Shown here piece by piece: positions 56,730-64,000 of a stretch of 64,000 nucleotides of DNA (the stretch's first letter is position 1; every line of letters begins with the position of its first letter). The stretch covers positions 42,888-106,887 of the forward strand of contig DXFX01000009.1 in NCBI GenBank assembly GCA_019114245.1, read 5' to 3'. Below the pieces are notes generated by a model. It saw nothing but the letters and a program-made list of their open reading frames with translations. It was not told the origin of the DNA and did not search any database. The position numbers and the translations under genes are program-made. Source of the stretch: Candidatus Borkfalkia faecipullorum (lineage in GTDB: Bacteria > Bacillota > Clostridia > Christensenellales > Borkfalkiaceae).

Positions 56730-58886
56730 ATGTTCACTAAGGAAAAAATCAAAGACGTACGCGCTTTTTTGAACAGTTTTGACAGAATTTTTATCGACGA
56801 AACCTTATTGAAAAACGACAGTGCTTCGGAACGGCTTGCGGAAATTCTGAAAGAAAATCTTTTAAAAAAGCATTGCATTGTCCTCAACGAAAAGACGTTG
56901 AGATCCGGGATCAGCAAGGCGCTGATCAAAAAACTTCAGGATCAAGACCTTCTCCTGGTCAAGGACGGAGTGCACATCATCACGCTCAATACCTCATACT
57001 GCAATGCGGCGGCGGAACTTTCCAAAAGAAAGCATTACAAAATGCTCCTGATCTCCAACGATGCACAGGAAAGTCTGGCGTTTTTAAAGCTGGATTACGA
57101 TGACAACCACGTCAACGATCTCGGCGCCTGCGGAATAGATCCTGCAGGATTGTTTTCCTATGTGTATCAGCCTCCCGAAGAGCGGATCCTCTTTACCGTT
57201 ACGGCAAATGCGGAAACGGAATCTTTACAGTTGCTCTTTTACAAAACGCTTGCCGGCGGAGCCGTAAAAATCCTGTATCCTGCGGACGATCCGAAAACGC
57301 AGGCCGGAATGAAGGGGAAGGGAGTATTTGAATATTCTTCCACAAAACGGGAACTGTTCGAGTCTGACCTCGTCCAATTTGTTGCAAAGTATCGGGGCAG
57401 TCAGATCGCATCCTCCAAATGTGATTTTTACCTGGAAAAGGAACAGCATTGGTCTGTACAGCCCGCAGGGTCTTCTCTGACGGCAAAAATCATTCAGGAG
57501 GGGGATCTCCCTTCTCCCGTTCCTCCTTCTGCCCCGGAAGGCCCCGCACGGGAGACGCCGAAAGGGGAAAAGTATCCCTATTACGGCGGCCAGCCGACCA
57601 AACTGACCACGGACAGCATCATCGAAGTGGAAGAACCTGTCGAAGGCGCCGTATTAAAGACGAGAGAGGGAAACTCGATCCGTCTGGTGAAAAAACTCGG
57701 GGCAGGCGGGGAAGGTGTAGTCTATGCCACCGACCGGCCGAACATCGTCTGTAAAATTCTGAACAACAGGGCCGGCACCAATCTCACGAGAAACAAGAAA
57801 GAAAAGATCGAGTTTATGACCCGGCACCCGATCAGCCATCCGCTTGTCATCTGGCCGCTGAATGCGGTCTATACACAGGGCAATGTCTTTGTCGGTTTTA
57901 CCATGAAAGCGGTCAAGGGGATCGAACTGAAAGCATTGATGGATCAGATGAAATACAGGGACGGAAGCCTTTCCTGCGAGTTCGGGATTTTCAATCTGGA
58001 CAGGACGCAGATTATCCGCATGATCATTTCCATTCTGGAAACGCTCTGTTTTTTACATGAGCGGAATATCATCATCGGCGACATAAAGATGGAAAATTTC
58101 ATGATCATGAACAGAGATCCGTCCAAAGTTTATTTTGTCGACTGCGACAGCTATCAGGTGGGACGCTTTCAGGCAACCAAAGTAAGCGCGGGGTTTGTTC
58201 CGCCCGAGCTGGCAAACAAAAAAGTGGACCTGGTCTACAGGACGTTCAGTAACGAATATTATGCTCTTTTTGCCCTGCTTTTCATGATCTTGCATAAAGC
58301 GGTCAAACCGTATTCGCAAAAAGGCGAGGCAATGGAAATGACTGAGGAACAGAGGGCCGGGGCAGGTATTTTTCCCTACTTTCTCAATGCGGAAAAAACT
58401 GTTCTCCATGCCCCCAACGGCTACCCTTCCCCCAACTGGTCTCACCTGCCGGGGTATATCAAAAAGGCGTTTTGCAGTATGGGGCAGAGAAACGGGGATC
58501 ACTTTGCAGCAGAAAAAAGATATACGGCTCAGGAGTGGTTAAAACTTTTTCGGGCATATGATAAGGATCTGCAAAACGGAAAGCTCGCCGCAAAGGACAG
58601 AAGGTGCAATACAGGTGTTTTCGGGGCGGCGGAAGAGCCGATCGATTATGCGGCCGTCGACCTCAAAATCAGCTCGATCGTTACAAAACTGATGAGCGAC
58701 GTTTCGCTGAATGAGCTTATCAGAAAATCTTTCCTCTCTGCCAGGAGAAAAGAGGCGGCGGACAGGATCGGCCTGATCGAAAAAACGTTGAGAAAAACCG
58801 TCGAGTATAAGGACAGCAATTACAGGTTTATTCTCAAAAAGAATCTGGGTTGTTATTATTCCGTGGAGTTCAGCTATAAGGAATAA
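56730..58886 (+). CDS. PIN-like / Ser-Thr protein kinase fusion (TerY-P kinase)
   Basis: 718 residues. Residues ~1-125 are PIN-like (FDRIFIDETLL, then MLLISNDAQESLAFL), similar to the 51665 protein. A linker region (~126-310) is unclassified. The kinase domain runs ~312-590: G-loop GAGGEGVVY from Gly324, Lys342 (VCKIL), catalytic Asp451 to Asn456 in IIGDIKMENF, and D471CD in place of DFG (VDCDSYQ). This DxD-type kinase, with IGDxK instead of HRD, matches the TerY-P kinases. The last ~130 residues are helical. It would phosphorylate partners of the cluster, opposed by the PP2C. It is the last gene; no terminator with a U-run is seen after it. Confidence 0.8.
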   Translation: MFTKEKIKDVRAFLNSFDRIFIDETLLKNDSASERLAEILKENLLKKHCIVLNEKTLRSGISKALIKKLQDQDLLLVKDGVHIITLNTSYCNAAAELSKRKHYKMLLISNDAQESLAFLKLDYDDNHVNDLGACGIDPAGLFSYVYQPPEERILFTVTANAETESLQLLFYKTLAGGAVKILYPADDPKTQAGMKGKGVFEYSSTKRELFESDLVQFVAKYRGSQIASSKCDFYLEKEQHWSVQPAGSSLTAKIIQEGDLPSPVPPSAPEGPARETPKGEKYPYYGGQPTKLTTDSIIEVEEPVEGAVLKTREGNSIRLVKKLGAGGEGVVYATDRPNIVCKILNNRAGTNLTRNKKEKIEFMTRHPISHPLVIWPLNAVYTQGNVFVGFTMKAVKGIELKALMDQMKYRDGSLSCEFGIFNLDRTQIIRMIISILETLCFLHERNIIIGDIKMENFMIMNRDPSKVYFVDCDSYQVGRFQATKVSAGFVPPELANKKVDLVYRTFSNEYYALFALLFMILHKAVKPYSQKGEAMEMTEEQRAGAGIFPYFLNAEKTVLHAPNGYPSPNWSHLPGYIKKAFCSMGQRNGDHFAAEKRYTAQEWLKLFRAYDKDLQNGKLAAKDRRCNTGVFGAAEEPIDYAAVDLKISSIVTKLMSDVSLNELIRKSFLSARRKEAADRIGLIEKTLRKTVEYKDSNYRFILKKNLGCYYSVEFSYKE

Positions 58887-59303
58887 GGTACGGCGGGTGC
58901 CGAAGGGAAGGCTTGTCTGCGCATAGGAAGAAGGCAATTTTCTTTCTGAGCCCTTTACGGCCGCAGCGCCCGTACCGCGCCCGTAAAGAGAAAACTGCGG
59001 AAAGAGAGAGAAAGCGGCGTACGGTCAGTTCCTTTTTTCGGACAGCGTCAACTGGTGCGTTTTCCTGTTTTGCGGACAATTCCTCAAACGCATCCGCAGA
59101 GTATTTTTGGAACCAAAGGTTTTTTTGACGGCGCTGTAATTATAAAAATTTACGGGAAAGGTAAGTCTTTCAGCGGTCATTCACGGTGCAGGGGCTAATA
59201 AATGTTTTTCAATACAGCGGCATTCAGATCGGCCGTGACAGGGAAAACAGAAGTTAAAAATCTGTCTTCGTGAAGAAAAATTTTGTAAATCGGTGTTTTG
59301 TCA
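58887..59303. other. intergenic, no gene seen
   Basis: About 417 bases between the kinase gene and the convergent minus operon. Open frames are short and unlike proteins. No clear promoter, terminator or repeat was found apart from the hairpin that follows. Confidence 0.5.
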
Positions 59304-59346
59304 AAGCAGGCGGCGCGAGGGCATATTGCCCTCGCGCCGCCTGCTT
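59304..59346 (-). terminator. perfect 20-bp hairpin between convergent units
   Basis: A 20-base arm (59304-59323) pairs exactly with 59327-59346 across a TAT loop. It begins one base past the stop of the minus gene, so it is probably that operon's 3' hairpin. Only TTTG follows on the minus strand, so termination is not certain. Confidence 0.55.
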
Positions 59347-59347
59347 G

Positions 59348-60025
59348 TCAGCGGAAAAAACCGTAAAGACATTTTCGTATTTCCGTGCTGTAACTTCCCG
59401 TTCCGAGGCCGAGTTCTAAAAGTTCTCCCGCATACTTTATTTCGGCGCTTTTCAGCATTTGGTAAATTTTTTCGGGCAATCGGAGCTCGTCTATGGGGGA
59501 GAGAAATTTTTTAATGACGGGATCATCGATTTCTAACAGATCGGCGCGGGTGCTGCAAGGCGCCCCGAATTCATCTTTACCGTTAATGCGAAAGACGTCA
59601 GAAATCTTTTTGTATTCGATTGCCGTCAGATCTTCCCGTAAAAATTTTGAAAAACAAAAGGCACCGAGAAATTTGCAGCAAGTCGGGCTGTCGTCTGTAT
59701 CATACGGGTCGATTTGAAAAGCTAACCGAAAAGGATGAAATCCTTCTTTGTCTCGTTTTTCCATTATCTTTTTATGAGAGGGGCTTACGCAGAATTCTTT
59801 TATATAGGTCTCATCCAAGCTTTTAAAATTTTCCCACAAATTATCTTCCATGCCATGTTCCATACCGTTCATATATACGAACCAGGCACCGACTCCTGCG
59901 GCACCGAAATCGTCAAGTTCTGCCAAACTGCGCCTATAACCTTTAAATTTGGTACCGATCGCTTTGTTGATCATGTCGGTATAGCTGTGCCCATAGATAA
60001 GATCTCCTGCTGTCAGTGTCTTCAT
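59348..60025 (-). CDS. unknown protein with a C-terminal HhH resembling the alpha-CTD of RNA polymerase
   Basis: 225 residues from the ATG at 60025 (AGGGAG site; a TTG six codons earlier is possible). The first ~165 residues are unrecognised; a GVGAWFVYMNG stretch and a FSKFLREDLTAIEYKKISDVF strand-helix are the notable parts. The C-terminal ~55 residues, LRLPEKIYQMLKSAEIKYAGELLELG, closely resemble the helix-hairpin-helix of the RNA polymerase alpha C-terminal domain (LxLSxRxxNxLKxAxIxTVGELL). That fold binds DNA or protein. It is the third gene of a minus operon with an HTH regulator and a zinc-ribbon protein, convergent with the kinase cluster. No function is assigned. Confidence 0.6.
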   Translation of the reverse strand: MKTLTAGDLIYGHSYTDMINKAIGTKFKGYRRSLAELDDFGAAGVGAWFVYMNGMEHGMEDNLWENFKSLDETYIKEFCVSPSHKKIMEKRDKEGFHPFRLAFQIDPYDTDDSPTCCKFLGAFCFSKFLREDLTAIEYKKISDVFRINGKDEFGAPCSTRADLLEIDDPVIKKFLSPIDELRLPEKIYQMLKSAEIKYAGELLELGLGTGSYSTEIRKCLYGFFR

Positions 60026-60046
60026 ACTTTTTCTCCCTTTCAAGTT

Positions 60047-60883
60047 TCAGGTGATTTGTACTGTTTTAGAAATTCCTTGTTCGGCGGCAAGGCGGATTCC
60101 GTCAACAAAAAACGAATATTTTTCGGCGTTTTTTATTTTTTTCAGGATTTGTATACACTTATCAAATTCATTTAAATTACGGTACAATTCTGATAATATC
60201 AGCAGATCTTTATCTTCCATTGTCTGAAAATAAGGCAATATCTGTTTGCAGAAAAGGAGATATTTTTCTGTATCGATCTGCGGGAAATACTTCATTTCCG
60301 GATGATCTGTTTTCAGGGAACCAATGCCAAACCAGGTGTCTGCCTGTCGTTTTCTTTCTGCTTCGCTTGTGTTCGGCGGGCAATTAGAAGAAACAGGCAG
60401 AGGACGATGGTATGCCTGCCAAAGGTGTATCACCATTTGCTTTTGCAGGAATTTTCTTTCTTCCTCGGAAGGCTCTGCGGGGAAGCTGAGTCCGAATGAT
60501 AAAGCATCTTTCCAAAACTGTGCAAAGAACAGCCCTCGATTGCGCGATTCTGAACCGTAAGCAGAGCCGATTCCGTTTATCGTACCGTACAATCGGTCTT
60601 TTTTTGGCAGGCCCCGGCAAAAAGCGGTAGGATCGATGGCATCGTTGCGATCATCTTCCGCAATTCTGCGCTCTTCAAGATATTTCTGTTCAAAAAATTT
60701 TTTGCATTTGGGACATCGGGTGATCCGAAGATGGCTATGCAGAGGGATACCATATGTCCCGATTTGTGTGCCGTCTGAATAAAAGATCGAACTATAAACA
60801 GAATAACTTGCGGTTTCCGATCCCCAAAATGGATTTTTACAAAAGGGGCATTGGTATTCCGGCAACGGGGAATTGAACAGCAT
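60047..60883 (-). CDS. zinc-ribbon hypothetical protein
   Basis: 278 residues. The N-terminal ~65 residues hold two CxxC pairs, CPFCKNPF and CPKCKKFF, spaced as in a zinc ribbon. The middle has an Asp/Glu-rich region, and the end, ILSELYRNLNEFDKCIQILKKIKNAEKYSFF, resembles one or two TPR helices. The start is the ATG 11 bases after the HTH gene stop. Proteins with a zinc ribbon before TPR-like helices occur in stress and nucleic-acid contexts, but none is recognised here. It is cotranscribed with the 59348 and 60895 genes. Confidence 0.6.
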   Translation of the reverse strand: MLFNSPLPEYQCPFCKNPFWGSETASYSVYSSIFYSDGTQIGTYGIPLHSHLRITRCPKCKKFFEQKYLEERRIAEDDRNDAIDPTAFCRGLPKKDRLYGTINGIGSAYGSESRNRGLFFAQFWKDALSFGLSFPAEPSEEERKFLQKQMVIHLWQAYHRPLPVSSNCPPNTSEAERKRQADTWFGIGSLKTDHPEMKYFPQIDTEKYLLFCKQILPYFQTMEDKDLLILSELYRNLNEFDKCIQILKKIKNAEKYSFFVDGIRLAAEQGISKTVQIT

Positions 60884-60894
60884 ACTCTTTGTCC

Positions 60895-61233
60895 TTAACG
60901 ATAAATTTTGTCGAGGAGTTCAGAAAGCCGATTTACAAGTTCGCCTTTATCGGAAGGGCAGGGGAGAGAGGAAGTCAGTACGCTTTGCAGAATAAATTCC
61001 CTTTCATTCAGGGAGAAACGCTTGCCCTGTAAATAAAAGCCTTTAGAGGTTTTGATGATAGGGTACCCTATCTTTTTCAAAAAAGCAATGTTTCGGCAAA
61101 CTGTTTTTCTGTCGCACGGAAAAATTTCCGAAAGATCGCGCGCAATTTGACTCTGCGTGAGAGGATGCGTTTCATCGCTTTCGCTTTCTAAAATTTTCAG
61201 GATCAGTAGTATGAGATATTTTTTCGGCTGCAT
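60895..61233 (-). CDS. HTH (DeoR/WYL-type N-terminal) regulator
   Basis: 112 residues with a GGAG site. The winged HTH is clear: LTQSQIARDLSEIFPCDRKTVCRNIAFLKKIGYPI with KTSKGFYL as the wing. This is the N-terminal part of WYL/HTH_11 regulators, but the WYL sensor is missing; only a short helical tail (EREFILQSVLTSSL) remains. It is the first gene of its operon, preceded by a promoter with an overlapping palindrome, so autoregulation is likely. Confidence 0.75.
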   Translation of the reverse strand: MQPKKYLILLILKILESESDETHPLTQSQIARDLSEIFPCDRKTVCRNIAFLKKIGYPIIKTSKGFYLQGKRFSLNEREFILQSVLTSSLPCPSDKGELVNRLSELLDKIYR

Positions 61234-61252
61234 TTTTAACTCCTCATTCTTA

Positions 61253-61271
61253 TTATAGCATACTTATAGTA
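61253..61271 (-). promoter_or_regulatory. extended -10 promoter with palindrome, HTH/zinc-ribbon operon
   Basis: On the minus strand TGCTATAAT (TATAAT at 61258-61253) is an extended -10. The palindrome TACTTATAGTA (61261-61271) overlaps its upstream edge and may be the regulator's site. Confidence 0.6.
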
Positions 61272-61570
61272 CCAAAAATCGCCCATGGAATGCTTAAAAA
61301 TATCAGCCGAATTTTTCGGCTAAATTTATTTTAGCAAATATAAACAATGAATGCAATAATATGGCAAAATTAATTGATTTTGATATATTTTTGTGTGTTT
61401 TGTAGAAAAAAAATTTCGTTTGCAACTCTTGGTTTGTAATATCTTGTTTACCGATTATGCCGTGCAATGAATTACACGCAAGAACCATGGATATCCACAC
61501 CATTCAGACAGTGTTTAAGAGATTGTTTTCGGATCATCATGAGCTAAGATACACGTTTAATACCAGTAAG

Positions 61571-61632
61571 AAAGAGTGCGTTCAAAATGGAAACCTAAAA
61601 ATATTTATCGCGTCAAAGCAGCCGAAATTCAA
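61571..61632 (+). repeat. direct repeat, left copy
   Basis: About 62 bases starting AAAGAGTGCG, matching 62551-62612 with scattered mismatches. The two copies lie 980 bases apart around the XRE and SLOG genes. Confidence 0.75.
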
Positions 61633-61698
61633 TGAAAAAAATCGAATCAACAGCTTTATAAATTTGAGACAAAAGGTTACTGTATTTTTTATAAAATT

Positions 61699-61735
61699 AA
61701 GCTGGCTGAGCTTTTATTGCTCAGCCAGCTTTAAA
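61699..61735. terminator. bidirectional terminator
   Basis: AAGCTGGCTGAGC (61699-61711) pairs with GCTCAGCCAGCTT (61719-61731); A/T runs on both sides. It lies just past the XRE gene stop. Confidence 0.75.
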
Positions 61736-61737
61736 AT

Positions 61738-61977
61738 TTAGTCATGCAATGTCCCTCTATCGAACAGCGGCGAGGTAAAGAACTCCGCCAAGCTTATATC
61801 GAAGCCTTCACAAATGGCGTAGAGTGTTTTCATCTTGACTGAGCGGCTACGCTTTTTCTTAATCGACGTCAGAGTTGACTGCGGCACTCCACTCTTTTCA
61901 AACAGAGCATATTTTGTCATATTTCTCTCAATACAGAGCTGTTCTATTCTTAAAGCTATTGCATCCTCCAAAAGCAT
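61738..61977 (-). CDS. XRE (Cro/CI-type) regulator
   Basis: 79 residues. The five-helix HTH is complete: ALRIEQLCIERNMTKYALFEKSGVPQ, then STLTSIKKKRS and KMKTLYAICEGFDISLAEFF. This is the size of a single-domain phage-like repressor. It is divergent from the SLOG gene, so it may control it. Base composition is AT-rich, unlike the rest of the window. Confidence 0.8.
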   Translation of the reverse strand: MLLEDAIALRIEQLCIERNMTKYALFEKSGVPQSTLTSIKKKRSRSVKMKTLYAICEGFDISLAEFFTSPLFDRGTLHD

Positions 61978-62096
61978 ACTGCTAACCTCTACACTACGTG
62001 TTTATAGTTAGTAGTATAAAATTTTTAATATTTTATTTACTGCTATGTGTAGCATATTTGCTATTTAACCTAATAAATGTTATCATATCCAATGAT

Positions 62097-62537
62097 ATGG
62101 TAATCTCATTTTGCGGGCATCGGGAGTTTACTCCGGATGCAGAGAAAGAAAAAACTATAATAGATCTCCTATTAAAATATGCTGAAACAGAACAAGAAGT
62201 TATCTGTTACACGGGCGGATACGGCGCTTTCGACTGGTTTGCCGCCTCCTGCATAAGAAAAGCGCAGACGTTAGCCAAAAATATAAGGAATTGCCTTATT
62301 ATTCCATACATTACCGTCTCCTATCTTGACAGAATTAAAATTCACAAAGAAAAATTTAACGAAATAATCTATCCTCCACTTGAAGACGTGCCGCCTAAGT
62401 TTGCTATCATCCGCCGAAATGAATGGATGGTTGACAACAGCGAACTTTTGATAGCCCATGTAAAATTCAGTTGGGGCGGCGCCGGCAGAACATTGGAATA
62501 TGCAAAGAGAAGAGGAATGGAAATAATATTTATATAG
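62097..62537 (+). CDS. SLOG family protein
   Basis: 146 residues from the ATG at 62097. An upstream frame extension of ~33 hydrophobic residues is probably spurious. The SLOG (DprA/YpsA-like Rossmann) features are MVISFCGHREFTPD at the start, a YTGGYGAFDWFAA phosphate-binding loop, and PPKFAIIRRNEWMVDNSELLIAHV, then WGGAGRTLEYAKRRG. SLOG proteins bind or make nucleotides and are often linked to phage defence or stress; this sub-family's role is unknown. The ribosome site is poor. It is divergent from an XRE regulator within a direct-repeat-bounded segment. Confidence 0.8.
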   Translation: MVISFCGHREFTPDAEKEKTIIDLLLKYAETEQEVICYTGGYGAFDWFAASCIRKAQTLAKNIRNCLIIPYITVSYLDRIKIHKEKFNEIIYPPLEDVPPKFAIIRRNEWMVDNSELLIAHVKFSWGGAGRTLEYAKRRGMEIIFI

Positions 62538-62550
62538 AATAGAAAGCACT

Positions 62551-62612
62551 AAAGAGTGCGCTCAAAATAGAAACTAAAAAATAATTATCGAACCAAGGTA
62601 GCCGAAAATTCA
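62551..62612 (+). repeat. direct repeat, right copy
   Basis: Matches 61571-61632 and begins 13 bases after the SLOG stop codon. Both copies are followed by a terminator-like hairpin. Confidence 0.75.
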
Positions 62613-62630
62613 AATACATAAAATATATTA

Positions 62631-62665
62631 AAACAGAGCATACGCCGTTATGTACTCTGTTTTTA
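62631..62665 (+). terminator. rho-independent terminator after the SLOG gene
   Basis: AAACAGAG (62631-62638) pairs with CTCTGTTT (62655-62662), with a smaller inner stem, and ends in a T-run. Confidence 0.7.
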
Positions 62666-62698
62666 CACACTCATAGTGATAAAATATCTCCACCACTC

Positions 62699-62727
62699 TT
62701 GCTTTATTATACCATTTTTGTTATAAT
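62699..62727 (+). promoter_or_regulatory. SigA-type promoter of the methyltransferase gene
   Basis: TTGCTT (62699-62704), 17-base spacer, TATAAT (62722-62727). AGGAG at 62747-62751 follows. Confidence 0.75.
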
Positions 62728-62758
62728 ATTTTATATAAACAACATTAGGAGTTAAATA

Positions 62759-63931
62759 ATGGCAAACACCAATCTTTCAGAGGCTAAAAATGCTAAAAAT
62801 GATGAGTTTTATACTCAATATGCAGATATTCAGAAAGAAGTAAATGCTTATATAGAATATGATCCAGATGTGTTCAGAGATAAGACCATTTTGCTACCCT
62901 GCGATGATCCTGAATGGAGCAATTTTACAAAATTCTTCGCTCAAAATTTTGAAAATTTTGGCATTAAAAAGCTTATCAGTACAAGTTATGCCTACGATAA
63001 AAAAAGAGTAAAAGGTCCTTATCAGCTTTCTTTTTTTGAAGAAAAATCACCGAAATATGACAAAAGTAAGACAAAGTCGCACGGTAAAATATTTACTTTA
63101 ACACGGGATTTAAACAATTCAGGCAAGATAGATATCGATGACCTTGAATGGAATTATCTTAAAGGCGATGGAGATTTTCGGAGCGAAGAGGTCAAAAAAC
63201 TTCGTGACGAAGCAGATATTATAGTAACTAACCCTCCCTTCTCTTTATTTAGAGAATTTTTGGATTGGTTGATAACTTCAAATAAAAAGTTTCTTATTAT
63301 TGGCAATAAGAACTGTGTTACATATAAAGAAGTTTTCCCCTTGATTATGGGAAACAAACTATGGTCGGGTAGAACTGAATGGAGCGGAGGACTATGGTTT
63401 GAAACAAAAAATCTTCTTGACGTTGATAAGGTTATTGACGGGATGCACATGAAAAATGTTTCATCGGCTTGGTTTACAAACATGGAACATGGTCGTCGCC
63501 ATCAACCCCTTCAACTTATGACAATTGCAGACAATATTAAATATAGTAAACATAAAGAAATAAGGGAAAAAGGATATCCGCATTACGATAATTATGATGC
63601 CATTGAAGTTCCTTATACTGACGCTATCCCTAGTGATTATGACGGCATTATGGGCGTGCCTATTTCTTTTTTGGAAAAATTTTGCCCAGAACAATTTGAA
63701 ATTTTAGGAGCAACCCAGAGAGGTTGCCATGATAAAGTTCCAGATACAAAGAAATATGATAATTACTGGGAAGTTACACAAAAAGGGCTGAAAACAGGAT
63801 CTTCGGGTGGCAAAACTAATGAAAATGCAAATTTAGAACAGAATGACGGAAAACATAATTATTTTATAAATAATGAAGGTCACATTATTCAATCGGCCTA
63901 TCAAAGAATTTTTATCCGTTTTAAGAGGTGA
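62759..63931 (+). CDS. EcoRI-type adenine-specific DNA methyltransferase
   Basis: 390 residues; the start is 7 bases after AGGAG. The family pattern is clear: NAKNDEFYTQYADIQKEVNAY at the N-terminus, then LLPCDDPEWSNFTKFF, and the catalytic IVTNPPFSLFREFLDWL (NPPF) near residue 155. It would methylate adenine at N6 in a specific site. The DNA is strongly AT-rich, so transfer is likely. EcoRI-type enzymes usually sit beside a nuclease; the next frame, 5 bases on, begins a new gene that could be its partner. Confidence 0.88.
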   Translation: MANTNLSEAKNAKNDEFYTQYADIQKEVNAYIEYDPDVFRDKTILLPCDDPEWSNFTKFFAQNFENFGIKKLISTSYAYDKKRVKGPYQLSFFEEKSPKYDKSKTKSHGKIFTLTRDLNNSGKIDIDDLEWNYLKGDGDFRSEEVKKLRDEADIIVTNPPFSLFREFLDWLITSNKKFLIIGNKNCVTYKEVFPLIMGNKLWSGRTEWSGGLWFETKNLLDVDKVIDGMHMKNVSSAWFTNMEHGRRHQPLQLMTIADNIKYSKHKEIREKGYPHYDNYDAIEVPYTDAIPSDYDGIMGVPISFLEKFCPEQFEILGATQRGCHDKVPDTKKYDNYWEVTQKGLKTGSSGGKTNENANLEQNDGKHNYFINNEGHIIQSAYQRIFIRFKR

Positions 63932-63936
63932 TATTT

Positions 63937-64000
63937 ATGAAAACAACACTTAGAACTGACATGACCGTCGAAGATATTTGTAAAGGGTTTGTATATAATG
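63937..64000 (+). CDS. start of the next gene (partial; possible DUF262-type partner)
   Basis: Only 21 codons are inside the window, MKTTLRTDMTVEDICKGFVY. EcoRI-type methyltransferases are often followed by a DUF262/HNH nuclease-like gene that opens much like this, but so little is visible that the assignment is a guess. It would be cotranscribed with the methyltransferase gene. Confidence 0.4.
   Translation, partial: MKTTLRTDMTVEDICKGFVYN

Larger units (their letters stand above)
61272..61737. other. AT-rich intergenic segment
   Basis: About 465 bases with no convincing gene; the open frames here are AT-rich artefacts. It holds the left copy of a direct repeat (61571-61632) and a terminator (61699-61735). 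GC content falls clearly from here to the window end. Confidence 0.5.

Noticed and set aside
61457-61741. A 94-codon plus-strand frame in the AT-rich gap
   Set aside because: It runs through a direct repeat and a terminator and has no ribosome site or motif.
61998-62096. A hydrophobic N-terminal extension of the SLOG protein
   Set aside because: SLOG proteins begin directly at the MVISFCGH strand; the extension is AT-rich intergenic DNA.
1-64000. tRNA, rRNA or CRISPR arrays
   Set aside because: Looked for cloverleaf ends, conserved rRNA stretches and regular repeat-spacer patterns; none seen by eye. The three repeats at 35545 are too few and differ in their spacing.

Overview
The window looks like chromosomal DNA from an endospore-forming member of the Firmicutes, most likely a gut-type clostridium. 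The evidence is a spoIIE gene, AGGAGG-type ribosome binding sites, TTGACA/TATAAT promoters, many lipobox lipoproteins, and binding-protein ABC transporters paired with glycoside hydrolases (a Gram-positive polysaccharide-utilisation style, with no SusC/SusD). Most of the window is GC-rich. The last ~3 kb is strongly AT-rich and looks recently acquired. I saw no tRNA, rRNA or CRISPR array.

Layout. (1) 1-3103, minus: a very long open frame, cut by the window edge, that joins a TIR-like domain, an ATP-grasp domain and a radical-SAM domain. It is divergent from a fructokinase (3423-4322). (2) 4583-8796: SpoIIE, a YwaF-like membrane protein and a DegV protein, followed by a structured intergenic RNA candidate. 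(3) 9092-24918: a first carbohydrate operon with a BIG2-repeat lipoprotein, two solute-binding lipoproteins, GH97, two permeases, a MalK-type ATPase with two large insertions, LacI, GH20 and GH43. (4) 25205-35265: a divergent LacI regulator, then an LplB/LplC-type permease pair, a binding lipoprotein, an Ig/carbohydrate-binding lipoprotein, GH32 and a GH32/43-like lipoprotein. (5) 35857-44152: an AraC regulator divergent from GH3, a GPH sugar symporter and GH78. Together these would bind, import and trim complex plant or host glycans (galactosides, HexNAc, fructans, beta-glucosides and rhamnosides).

(6) 45085-58886 is the most unusual cluster. It is a co-directional run of eight genes: a 2191-residue leucine-rich-repeat protein without a signal peptide, a PIN-like protein, four paralogous vWA proteins, a PP2C-like phosphatase, and a PIN-like/Ser-Thr-kinase fusion. 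The vWA + phosphatase + kinase core matches the TerY-P phosphorylation triad, here expanded and joined to a giant LRR scaffold. (7) 59348-61233, minus: three small genes of unknown role (a C-terminal HhH resembling the RNA polymerase alpha-CTD, a zinc-ribbon protein, and an HTH regulator). (8) 61571-64000: an AT-rich tail with an XRE regulator, a SLOG protein, an EcoRI-type adenine methyltransferase and the start of a further gene.

Mobile DNA is limited to two decayed IS3-type remnants. One sits exactly in the loop of a bidirectional terminator (25014-25182). The other abuts the AraC gene (35761-35851). Perfect GC-rich stem-loops without a U-run occur repeatedly between the genes of the lipoprotein/transporter operons.
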